A stretch of 50,286 nt of DNA from Paracoccus sp. (in: a-proteobacteria). Its GTDB lineage: Bacteria; Pseudomonadota; Alphaproteobacteria; Rhodobacterales; Rhodobacteraceae. Position numbers and translations under genes: made by a program. The notes beneath the pieces are model-generated. The model did not search any database, was not told the origin of the DNA, and was given only the letters and a program-made list of their open reading frames with translations. Location: positions 1 to 50,286 of the forward strand of contig NZ_JAUNPC010000008.1 of assembly GCF_030536915.1 (NCBI RefSeq). Direction: 5' to 3'. This document shows positions 10,081 through 17,316 of this stretch, piece after piece (position 1 is the first letter of the stretch; the number at the start of each line of letters is the position of its first letter).

Positions 10081-10958
10081 TCGAATGGACGACCTTCCTG
10101 CTGCTGCTATCCGCCGCGACCCCGATCCTGTTCGCGGCACTGGGAGAGGCTATCGCCGAACGATCCGGCGTGCTGAACCTGGGCGTCGAGGGGATGATGA
10201 TCACCGGCGCGCTGGCGGGCTTCGCCGCCGCCCATGCGACCGGCTCGCCCACCGTGGGCTTTATCGCCGGTGCCCTCGCAGGGGCCGTAATCTCGCTGAT
10301 CTTCGGGGCGCTGACGCAATACCTGCTGACCAACCAGGTCGCCACCGGCCTCGCGCTGACCATGTTCGGCCTAGGGCTGACGGCGATGTTCGGAAAGCCC
10401 TATGAAGGCGTCAAGTCGCCTTCGATGCCCGGCGGCCCCTTGGGCATCAACTGGGTGATCTGGTTCGGCCTGATCCTCGTTCCCGTCATCTGGCTGGTCC
10501 TGAACCGCACCCGTCCCGGCCTGATCCTGCGCGGGGTGGGGGAAAACCACGACGCCGCACACGCCCTTGGCTACAAGGTGCGCGGCACCCGCATGATCGC
10601 CATCGCCATCGGCGGCGCCATGGCGGGGATCGGCGGCGCTTACATCTCGATCGCCACCGTCCTGCAATGGACCGAAGGCATGACCGCCGGCGCGGGCTGG
10701 ATCGCGCTCGCCATCGTCGTCTTCGCGGGGTGGAGCCCGTGGGGCGTCCTCGCCGGCGCCTGGCTTTTCGGCGGCGTGACCGTTCTGCAACTGCGGCTGC
10801 AGGCGGCGGGGGTGGCAGTGCCGGTGCAACTGCTCAGCATGGCCCCCTATCTTGCCACGATCATCGTTCTGGTGATCATATCGGCGCGCCACAAATACGC
10901 AGGCGGCGGCGGCACCGCGCCCGGTTCACTGGGCCGGAACTTCCACGCGCTGCGATAA
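10077..10958 (+). CDS. BMP-type ABC transporter permease 2
   Basis: This 293-residue membrane protein is the second permease half. The N-terminus PILFAALGEAIAERSGVLNLGVEGMM is the classic family signature of the shorter permease. The coupling loop reads GENHDAAHALGYKVRGTR, followed by glycine-rich helices and a last helix ending near residue 275. It starts in an ATGA overlap with the stop of permease 1, showing tight translational coupling. The same frame is open for about 1 kb upstream, but that part is antisense-like shadow across permease 1. Together with the ATPase and the BMP protein it completes one importer. Confidence 0.9.
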   Translation: MIEWTTFLLLLSAATPILFAALGEAIAERSGVLNLGVEGMMITGALAGFAAAHATGSPTVGFIAGALAGAVISLIFGALTQYLLTNQVATGLALTMFGLGLTAMFGKPYEGVKSPSMPGGPLGINWVIWFGLILVPVIWLVLNRTRPGLILRGVGENHDAAHALGYKVRGTRMIAIAIGGAMAGIGGAYISIATVLQWTEGMTAGAGWIALAIVVFAGWSPWGVLAGAWLFGGVTVLQLRLQAAGVAVPVQLLSMAPYLATIIVLVIISARHKYAGGGGTAPGSLGRNFHALR

Positions 10959-10983
10959 CAAGAACCCGACAGAGGAGAGACAC

Positions 10984-12084
10984 ATGAACCGCAGAACCCT
11001 TCTGGCCTCGGCCGCAGCGCTCGCGCTGGTTGCCCTGTTGCCGCCCCTGCCCGCAGCGGCACAGACCCCGATCCCCGAGGGCGAAAAGCTGAAGGTCGGC
11101 TTCATCTACGTCGGCCCCGTTGGCGACGGCGGCTGGACCTACCAGCACGACCTCGGCCGGCAGGCCATCGAGGCCGAATACGGCGACCGCGTCGAGACCA
11201 CCTTCATCGAAAGCGTCCCCGAGGGTGCCGATGCCGAGCGCGCCCTGACCCAGCTTGCCCTGTCCGGCTGCAAGCTGATCTTCGCGACCAGCTTCGGCTT
11301 CATGGACGCGGTCATCAACGTCGCCGCCAAGTTCCCCGACATCAGGTTCGAGCACGCGACGGGCTACAAGCGCGCCGACAATGTGGCGACCTATGACGCC
11401 CGCTTCTACGAGGGCCGCGCCGTTCTTGGCACCATCGCCGGCCGCATGACCAAGACGAACAAGATCGGCTATATCGGGTCCTTCCCGATCCCCGAGGTGA
11501 TCCAGGGGATGAACTCGACCTTCATCCACGCCCGCAAGGTGAACCCGGATGTCGAGCTGCGCATCGTCTGGGCCTACACCTGGTTCGACCCGGCCAAGGA
11601 AGCCGACGCGGCATCCGCCCTGCTGGCCGAGGGCGTGGACGTGATCCTGCAGCACACCGATTCCACCGCGCCGCTGGCCAAGCTGCAGGAACGCGGCGGC
11701 ATCGGCTTCGGCCAGGCGTCCGACATGGCCGCCTTCAAGCCGACCCCGCGCGTGAGTTCCATCATCGACAACTGGAACCCCTACTACATCCGCCGCGTGG
11801 GCGAGGTGCTGGACGGGACGTGGCAATCGCATGGCGTCTGGCTGGGGATCGGCGATGGCGAGGTCGGGATCGGCGAGATCACCGAGGCCGTGCCTGCCGA
11901 GGTCAAGGCCGAGGCCGAGGCCCTGCGCGACCAGATCGGCTCGGGCGCCCACCATCCCTTCACCGGGCCGCTGAACAAGCAGGACGGCTCGGCATGGCTG
12001 GCCGAGGGGCAGACCGCCACGGATGAGGAACTGGCGTCGATGGACTTCTTCGTGGAAGGCATCTCGGCGCAGATCCCGCGCTGA
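10984..12084 (+). CDS. BMP-family (PnrA-like) periplasmic substrate-binding protein
   Basis: This 366-residue protein captures substrate for the importer. The signal peptide spans about residues 1-26 (cleavage near PAAA|QTP). MNRRTLLAS resembles a weak twin-arginine start but lacks the full motif. The mature domain has the BMP-family opening KVGFIYVGPVGDGGWTYQHD, the central FATSFGFMDAV and the hinge-side GYIGSFPIPEVIQGMN. VDVILQHTDSTAPLAKLQERG follows in the second lobe. BMP/PnrA proteins bind purine nucleosides in studied cases; several Rhodobacterales relatives are annotated only by family. GAGGAGAG lies just before the ATG. It is the last gene of the operon and is followed by a hairpin terminator. 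Confidence 0.9.
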   Translation: MNRRTLLASAAALALVALLPPLPAAAQTPIPEGEKLKVGFIYVGPVGDGGWTYQHDLGRQAIEAEYGDRVETTFIESVPEGADAERALTQLALSGCKLIFATSFGFMDAVINVAAKFPDIRFEHATGYKRADNVATYDARFYEGRAVLGTIAGRMTKTNKIGYIGSFPIPEVIQGMNSTFIHARKVNPDVELRIVWAYTWFDPAKEADAASALLAEGVDVILQHTDSTAPLAKLQERGGIGFGQASDMAAFKPTPRVSSIIDNWNPYYIRRVGEVLDGTWQSHGVWLGIGDGEVGIGEITEAVPAEVKAEAEALRDQIGSGAHHPFTGPLNKQDGSAWLAEGQTATDEELASMDFFVEGISAQIPR

Positions 12085-12103
12085 ACGGTCAACAGGATGC
12101 ACG

Positions 12104-12136
12104 AAGGGCGGGCCACAAGGTCCGCCCTTTCCTTTT
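12104..12136 (+). terminator. Terminator of the BMP-type ABC operon
   Basis: The arms AAGGGCGG (12104-12111) and CCGCCCTT (12122-12129) form an 8-bp stem followed by a T-rich run ending at 12136. It begins 20 bases after the stop of the binding-protein gene. Confidence 0.8.
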
Positions 12137-12165
12137 GGCGCGCGGCCCTCACGCACCCTTTGCAT

Positions 12166-12204
12166 CTGCATCACCTGTGCATGACCTGTGCATGGTTCGT
12201 GCAT
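12166..12204. repeat. Four-unit array of (G/C)TGCAT at an exact 11-bp period
   Basis: TGCAT begins at 12167, 12178, 12189 and 12200, an exact 11-base step, with GTGCAT in the last three units. One extra TGCAT at 12161 is out of phase. Read on the minus strand, 25 of 29 bases match the array at 34986-35014. The array lies between the ABC-operon terminator and the 3' end of dps, so no obvious promoter function exists here. A protein binding one face of the helix is the simplest reading, but it is inference. Confidence 0.75.
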
Positions 12205-12262
12205 CGGATACACGCCGCGGACCGGCCGGACGCGGACGCCCGCAATCGGTCCTGCGCCTGCG

Positions 12263-12736
12263 TCAGCCGCGATGCGACTCGATGAACCATAGGTCCTTGT
12301 CGGCCTGCTTCGAGGCTTCGGTCAGGATGTCGGCGCTGTCGGCGTCGCCCGCCTCATCCACCGTGTCGATCCCCTTCCGCACCCGCTCGCCATAGGCGCG
12401 CAGCCGGTCGGCGACCTCGCGCAGATGGTCCTCGGTCGCGGCCAGGTCGGTCGGATAGGGCGGCAGCGCGGTCGCGCGGGCCACCTCCTCGACAGTGCCG
12501 ACGGCCATGCCGTCAAGCTGCTGGATGCGCTCGGCCATGTCGTCGATGTTGGGGTCGAGCCGCGCCTTGATCCCGTCCAGCAACTCGTGGACGGCGATGA
12601 AGTTCGGCCCCTTGAGGTTCCAATGCGCCTGCTTCAGCGCGAGCGACAGCGACAGCCCGTCGCTCAGGCAGGCTTGCAGTTCCGAGATCGCGGTCTTGCG
12701 GGCATTGTCCTCCAGCCCCTGCAGGTTCACAGGCAT
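12263..12736 (-). CDS. dps: Dps-family DNA-protecting ferritin
   Basis: This 157-residue protein is a mini-ferritin that oxidises Fe2+ with H2O2, stores iron in a dodecamer and shields DNA in stress. The ferroxidase residues are all present with the exact family spacing: H38 (in AHWNLKGPNF), H50, D54, D65 and E69, giving steps of 12, 4, 11 and 4. The N-terminus is short and lacks the lysine-rich DNA-binding tail of the E. coli protein, so DNA binding may be weak or absent. It is monocistronic by appearance, with GGAGAAC-type sequence just upstream of the ATG. No clear OxyR or Fur box was picked out in the 86 bases upstream. Confidence 0.92.
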   Translation of the reverse strand: MPVNLQGLEDNARKTAISELQACLSDGLSLSLALKQAHWNLKGPNFIAVHELLDGIKARLDPNIDDMAERIQQLDGMAVGTVEEVARATALPPYPTDLAATEDHLREVADRLRAYGERVRKGIDTVDEAGDADSADILTEASKQADKDLWFIESHRG

Positions 12737-12821
12737 GGTGTTCTCCTGATGTTGTTGATTTCTGGATCAACGAACCGCCACAGGCCGGGGTTCCCATGCC
12801 GCGGCCTTCCGCCGCAGCCGC

Positions 12822-12856
12822 AAAAGGAAACGGCGCCCCGGATGGAACGCCGTTCA
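12822..12856 (-). terminator. Terminator downstream of acpP
   Basis: On the minus strand the acpP stop is followed by AACGGCG (12854-12848), a 12-base loop and CGCCGTT (12835-12829), then a run CCTTTTG. The inverted repeat is perfect over 7 bp. Confidence 0.7.
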
Positions 12857-12879
12857 CAAGATGCCAGGATCGGCCGCGA

Positions 12880-13119
<240 letters not shown>

Positions 13120-13255
13120 GTCTCGTTCCTTAGTTACGGGCACTCCGCCCGGATGCAACCGGGGCGCACCCGGCAACAAGCCGCGGGCGGGTCCCTGCGG
13201 CCTTGATGCCGGGATATAGCAACGCCAACGTGATCCGCAACCGCTTTCGCCGCCC

Positions 13256-13993
13256 TCAAACCATGGCCATGCCGCCGTTGACATGCAGGGTTGCGCCGGT
13301 GACGTAGCCTGCTTCGGGACTGGCCAGATACAGGACGGCGGCCGCGATCTCATCGGCCTTGCCCATGCGTCCGGCGGGGATCTGGGTCAGGATGCGCCCC
13401 TTCTGGTCATCGTTCAGCTTGCCCGTCATCGCCGTCTCGATGAAGCCCGGCGCCACGCAGTTGACCGTGATCCCGCGAGAGGCGACCTCGTAGGCGAGGC
13501 TTTTCGACATCCCCACCAGCCCCGCCTTGGCGGCGGCATAGTTGCCTTGCCCCGGATTGCCCGTGGTCCCCACGACCGAGGTGATGCTGACGATCCGCCC
13601 CCAGCGCGCCTTCATCATGCCGCGCAGCACGCCCCGCGCCAGACGGAAGGACGAGGTCAGGTTCACGTCCAGCACCTGCGCCCATTCCTCGTCCGACATC
13701 CGCATGAACAGGTTGTCGCGCGTGATGCCTGCGTTGTTGACGAGGATGTCCACGGACCCCATCGCCTCGGCCGCCTGCTTCGGCAGCGCCTCGACCGCCG
13801 CCGGATCGCCCAGGTTCGCCGTCACCACATGCGCCCGCTCGCCCAAGCTGGCAGCCAGTTCCTGCAAGGGCGCCTCGCGCGTCCCCGACAGGGTCACTGC
13901 CGCCCCCGCCGCGTGCAGCGCCGCCGCCACGGCCCCACCGATGCCACCCGAAGCGCCGGTGATCAGAGCGTTCTTTCCGGTCAGGTCGAACAT
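13256..13993 (-). CDS. fabG: 3-oxoacyl-[acyl-carrier-protein] reductase
   Basis: FabG reduces beta-ketoacyl-ACP with NADPH in the first reductive step of each elongation cycle. The 245-residue protein is a classical short-chain dehydrogenase. It has the cofactor motif TGASGGIGG (residues 12-20), NNAG at 86-89, and the catalytic triad S139, Y152 and K156 in the YxxxK arrangement. The C-terminus ends in [14 protein letters not shown], the tail typical of true FabG. It follows fabD on the minus strand with a 60-base gap that contains a GC hairpin and a copy of the dispersed GGGATATTTG element. Together with fabD and acpP it forms the core fatty-acid synthesis cluster. Confidence 0.96.
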   Translation of the reverse strand: MFDLTGKNALITGASGGIGGAVAAALHAAGAAVTLSGTREAPLQELAASLGERAHVVTANLGDPAAVEALPKQAAEAMGSVDILVNNAGITRDNLFMRMSDEEWAQVLDVNLTSSFRLARGVLRGMMKARWGRIVSITSVVGTTGNPGQGNYAAAKAGLVGMSKSLAYEVASRGITVNCVAPGFIETAMTGKLNDDQKGRILTQIPAGRMGKADEIAAAVLYLASPEAGYVTGATLHVNGGMAMV

Positions 13994-14005
13994 CGCTGTG
14001 TCTTT

Positions 14006-14025
14006 CTTCTTTGCACAAATATCCC
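14006..14025 (-). repeat. Dispersed GGGATATTTG...AAGAAG element, copy 2
   Basis: Read on the minus strand this is gggatatttgtgcaaagaag. It is directly preceded by a 7-bp GC hairpin (GCCCCGG 14041-14047 with CCGGGGC 14031-14037). It lies between fabD and fabG, about a dozen bases from the fabG start, so its purine-rich end may also serve as the fabG ribosome-binding region. Confidence 0.7.
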
Positions 14026-14053
14026 GGGGTCCGGGGCAGCGCCCCGGTCCGGC

Positions 14054-14980
14054 CTAGCCTTCGATCGCCGCGATATCCTCGGGCGACCCGACGGCCCGCG
14101 TCTCGACCCCCGGCGCGATGCGCTTGATCATGCCCGACAGGGCCTTGCCTGCGCCGATCTCCCAGAACTCGGTCACGCCCTGATCAGCCATGAACTGGAC
14201 CGACTCGCGCCAGCGGACGGACCCCGTGACCTGCTCGACCAGAAACTGCCGGATCGCGCCGGGCATCGTCACGGGTTCCGCCCGCACATTGGCGATCAGC
14301 GGCACGGCGGGCTCTTGAATGTCCACGCCCGCCAGTGCGTCGGCCATCACGGTGGCAGCGGGCTGCATCAGCGCGCAGTGGAAGGGGGCCGAGACCGGCA
14401 GCATCAGCGCCCGCTTGGCGCCGCGCGCCTTGGCCAGCGCCGCGGCCCGTTCCACCGCCTCCTTGTGCCCCGAGATCACCACCTGCGCCGGGTCGTTGTC
14501 GTTCGCGGCCTGGCAGACCTCGTCCTCGGCGGCCTCTCGCGCGATCTCGTCCACCGTCGCAAAGTCCAGCCCAAGGATCGCGGCCATGGCGCCGACGCCG
14601 ACCGGCACCGCCTCCTGCATCGCGGTCCCGCGGATGCACAGAAGCCGCGCCGTGTCCGACAGGCTGATCGCCCCCGCCGCGCAGAGCGCCGAATATTCCC
14701 CCAGCGAGTGCCCCGCGACGAAAGCCGCATCCGTCACCGCGAAGCCTTCCGCCTCCAGCGCCCGCATGGCTGCGACCGAGGTCGCCATCAGCGCCGGCTG
14801 GGCGTTGCGGGTCAGGGTCAGCGTCTCGATGTCGCCGCCCCAGATCAGCGCGGAAAGGTTCTCGCCCAGCGCCTCGTCCACTTCCTGAAACACCGCGCGG
14901 GCGGCGGGATAGGCGTCGGCCAGCGCGCGGCCCATGCCGATGGTCTGGGCGCCCTGGCCGGGAAAGACGAATGCGCGCAT
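14054..14980 (-). CDS. fabD: Malonyl-CoA:ACP transacylase
   Basis: FabD moves malonyl groups from CoA to ACP, supplying the extender for fatty-acid synthesis. The 308-residue protein opens with MRAFVFPGQGAQTIGMG. It carries the nucleophile elbow GHSLGEYSALCAAG with S92, the carboxylate-binding arginine in IRGTAMQEAV near residue 116, and the second catalytic histidine in SAPFHCALM near residue 200. The ATG at 14980 is preceded by GGAGGAAG; the open frame extends upstream to 15067 but lacks family sequence there. It is the first gene of the fabD-fabG-acpP run and is divergent from the cytochrome b561-YceI gene. Confidence 0.95.
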   Translation of the reverse strand: MRAFVFPGQGAQTIGMGRALADAYPAARAVFQEVDEALGENLSALIWGGDIETLTLTRNAQPALMATSVAAMRALEAEGFAVTDAAFVAGHSLGEYSALCAAGAISLSDTARLLCIRGTAMQEAVPVGVGAMAAILGLDFATVDEIAREAAEDEVCQAANDNDPAQVVISGHKEAVERAAALAKARGAKRALMLPVSAPFHCALMQPAATVMADALAGVDIQEPAVPLIANVRAEPVTMPGAIRQFLVEQVTGSVRWRESVQFMADQGVTEFWEIGAGKALSGMIKRIAPGVETRAVGSPEDIAAIEG

Positions 14981-15050
14981 CTTGAGCTTCCTCCATGCTT
15001 TGGGTTGGGATAGCCCGAGGACAGCGATCCCGCAACGGCAGGAGAGAGCC

Positions 15051-16280
15051 ATGCCCGCAGCCAACACGTCCCGCGCCTATGGCAGCGTCCACCGTTTCCT
15101 GCATTGGACCATCGCCGTCCTGATCCTGTCGGCCATCGGGCTTGGCCTTTACGCCGAAAGCTTCCGCGCGGGCGGGGCGGCAACGCTGGCGCGGATGGTC
15201 GAGGTCTTCTCGATCCACAAGACCGTGGGCATCGCGGTGCTGTTCCTGGCGCTGGCCCGCATCCTCTGGGTGCTGGTGCAGGACCACCCGAGGCCGCTGC
15301 ATCCCGAGCGCAAGGTGGAAACCTTTGTGGCCTCGGCGGTCCACTGGGCGCTTTACGGCGGCATGGTGCTGATGCCGCTGGCGGGCTGGCTGTTGCATAC
15401 GGCGGCACCTGGGGCAGGTTTTGCGGATATCCTCTGGCCATTCGGCCAGCGCCTGCCGGGCGTGCCGCAGGATGCGGACCTGTCCGAACGCTTCACCGCC
15501 TTCCACGTCAACGGCTGGTGGCTTCTGGCGGTGCTGATCCTGCTGCATGTCGGCGGCGCGTTGAAGCACACGGTTATCGACCGCGACGCCACGCTGGCCC
15601 GCATGGCGGGGAACGCCACAAAAGTGCCCGAGCCGCCACGCGACCCGCGCCCGAACCGCTGGGCGCCGCCGCTGGTGGCGCTGGCGCTGTGGGGCGGGCT
15701 GGCGCTATGGGCTGCCACGACCGAACGGCCACAGGACGCGACCCCGCAGGAAATTGCCGGCCAAGCTGCCGCGCCTGCTGTGACAGCGGCGCAGTCCGGA
15801 TCTGTCTGGACGGTGCAATCCGGCACGCTGGGGCTATCGGTCACGCAGGCGGGCGCCCCGGTCGAGGGCCAGTTCGGGACATGGACTGCCGCCATCACCT
15901 ATGACGAGGCGACCGGCACGGGCGAGGTCGTGGCCGAGGCCAATATCGCCTCGCTGACCCTCGGCGCGGTCAGCGGCATGGCGACCGGGCCGGACTTTTT
16001 GAACGTGAGCGCCTTCCCGACCGCCCGCTTCGAGGGGGCGATCACCCGCGCGCCCGAGGGGGGGACCGCGCATCAGGCCACCGGCACCCTGACACTCGCG
16101 GGGCAGTCGCAACCCGCCACCCTGCCCTTCGACCTGACCATCGACGGCGATCAGGCGACCGCGACGGGAACCCTGACGCTCGACCGCCGCGACTTCGGCG
16201 TGGGGGCGAACTACGCGGACGAAAGCATGGTCTCGTTCCCCGTGGCCGTCACCGTCGATCTGACCGCGACCCGCAGCTAG
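15051..16280 (+). CDS. Cytochrome b561 - YceI fusion protein
   Basis: This 409-residue protein joins two domains that are more often separate. Residues about 10-185 form a four-helix bacterial cytochrome b561 (CybB-like) with candidate haem histidines H18, H56, H152 and H166; such proteins pass electrons from quinol. A fifth helix follows at about 204-222. Residues about 250-409 are a YceI-type lipocalin-like barrel starting SGSVWTVQSGTLGL, a fold that binds isoprenoid or amphiphilic lipids in the periplasm. The ATG at 15051 has GGAGAG upstream and gives a normal b561 start; the frame is open further upstream across the fabD promoter. The fusion suggests a membrane-anchored redox partner for a lipid- or quinone-binding barrel, but the physiological role is not known. 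Confidence 0.85.
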   Translation: MPAANTSRAYGSVHRFLHWTIAVLILSAIGLGLYAESFRAGGAATLARMVEVFSIHKTVGIAVLFLALARILWVLVQDHPRPLHPERKVETFVASAVHWALYGGMVLMPLAGWLLHTAAPGAGFADILWPFGQRLPGVPQDADLSERFTAFHVNGWWLLAVLILLHVGGALKHTVIDRDATLARMAGNATKVPEPPRDPRPNRWAPPLVALALWGGLALWAATTERPQDATPQEIAGQAAAPAVTAAQSGSVWTVQSGTLGLSVTQAGAPVEGQFGTWTAAITYDEATGTGEVVAEANIASLTLGAVSGMATGPDFLNVSAFPTARFEGAITRAPEGGTAHQATGTLTLAGQSQPATLPFDLTIDGDQATATGTLTLDRRDFGVGANYADESMVSFPVAVTVDLTATRS

Positions 16281-16290
16281 GCCAGCCACG

Positions 16291-16318
16291 AAAAAGGGCC
16301 GCCCCGAAAGGCGGCCCT
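16291..16318 (-). terminator. Terminator of ndk, possibly bidirectional
   Basis: A perfect 9-bp stem joins AGGGCCGCC (16295-16303) and GGCGGCCCT (16310-16318) around a 6-base loop. On the minus strand it is followed by five T residues (16295-16291), which fits termination of ndk. It also lies 14 bases after the convergent b561-YceI stop. Confidence 0.8.
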
Positions 16319-16340
16319 CGTCATTCCTGCGGCGGATGGA

Positions 16341-16763
16341 TCAGCCGACCAGTTCCAGCCCCGAGAAGAAGAAGGCGATCTCCTCCTTCGCCGTTTCCGG
16401 CGCGTCCGAGCCGTGGACCGAGTTCTCGCCCACCGACAGCGCGAATTCCTTGCGGACGGTGCCCTCGTCGGCATTGGCGGGGTTGGTCGCGCCCATCACC
16501 TCGCGGTTCTTGGCAATCGCGTTCTCGCCTTCCAGTACCTGCACGACGACCGGTTCCGAGGCCATGAACTCGACCAGCTCGCCATAGAAGGGACGGTCCT
16601 TGTGGACCGCGTAGAACTGGCCCGCCTGCTGGGGCGACAGGTGGATGCGCTTCTGCGCGACGATGCGCAGGCCCGCGTCCTCGAACTTGGCGTTGATCTT
16701 GCCGGTCAGGTTGCGGCGGGTGGCGTCGGGCTTGATGATGGAAAGCGTGCGTTCGGTGGCCAT
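16341..16763 (-). CDS. ndk: Nucleoside diphosphate kinase
   Basis: Ndk transfers the gamma phosphate from ATP to nucleoside diphosphates through a phosphohistidine. The 140-residue length is standard. The start [18 protein letters not shown] is canonical, and the active-site histidine is H117 in [12 protein letters not shown]. The ATG at 16763 is chosen over the longer open frame to 16895, which is not family-like. It follows the cold-shock gene on the minus strand, separated by that gene's own terminator, so it is probably a separate transcript. Confidence 0.97.
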   Translation of the reverse strand: MATERTLSIIKPDATRRNLTGKINAKFEDAGLRIVAQKRIHLSPQQAGQFYAVHKDRPFYGELVEFMASEPVVVQVLEGENAIAKNREVMGATNPANADEGTVRKEFALSVGENSVHGSDAPETAKEEIAFFFSGLELVG

Positions 16764-16857
16764 GATGTCCTCGGGGTCCGGGGTTGTCTGATCGGCCGGG
16801 CGGCTAGCACGAGGCTTGCGCGAAGGAAACCCCGCCCCGACAACCACGCGCAAACGG

Positions 16858-16882
16858 AAAAAGGCGGACCCGCAGGCCCGCC
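16858..16882 (-). terminator. Terminator of the cold-shock gene
   Basis: Positions 16863-16870 pair with 16875-16882 in an 8-bp GC stem with one mismatch and a CGCA loop (read on the plus strand). On the minus strand five T residues follow (16862-16858). It begins 28 bases after the csp stop. Confidence 0.75.
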
Positions 16883-16910
16883 CCTTCCGATTCACGTCGC
16901 TGGAATGCGA

Positions 16911-17117
16911 TCAGGCGAAACGGATGTTGATCGCCGATTCGCGGCCGTCGCGGCCTTTTTCCAGGTCATAGCTGACCTTCTGGCCGTCGGCGGGGGCCTG
17001 CAGCCCGGCGCGCTCAAGGGCCGAGATGTGCAGGAACACGTCGCGGTTGCCGTCTTCCGGCTGGATGAAGCCGAAGCCTTTGGTCGAGTTGAACCATTTC
17101 ACGGTGCCGTTGGCCAT
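16911..17117 (-). CDS. Cold-shock protein, CspA family
   Basis: This 68-residue single cold-shock domain binds single-stranded RNA and DNA and melts RNA structure. RNP1 is KGFGFI (residues 13-18) and RNP2 is VFLHI (27-31), and the start MANGTVKWFN is the family norm. The ATG at 17117 has AGGAGAT eight to nine bases upstream; an in-frame ATG six codons earlier is less suited because it overlaps that ribosome-binding site. The gene has its own terminator. Whether it is cold-induced cannot be told; no long structured leader was recognised. Confidence 0.93.
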   Translation of the reverse strand: MANGTVKWFNSTKGFGFIQPEDGNRDVFLHISALERAGLQAPADGQKVSYDLEKGRDGRESAINIRFA

Positions 17118-17316
17118 CGTGAGATCTCCTGTCATGTCGCCATCCGCGGAAATGCGATGGCCCGGCGCAGTCAGTCATAGCAGCATACTGAAGCCGGTAG
17201 ACGGAGACAGAGAGCAGTAGAAAAACGTTGCCAAGTCCATATAGCCCGGATCGATCCTCCCGGCAAGGGCAATAGCCGCGTTGACGCCGCCGCGCGGCTG
17301 CTGCAATCCCGCGCCC

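Noticed and set aside
12161..12204. CRISPR array or replication-origin iterons
   Set aside because: Units are only 11 bp with no spacers of CRISPR length and no cas genes; for an origin, no rep, dnaA gene or AT-rich unwinding region is nearby.
12135..12395. Small plus-strand gene starting near the first repeat array
   Set aside because: It runs antisense into dps, has no ribosome-binding site and no recognisable sequence.
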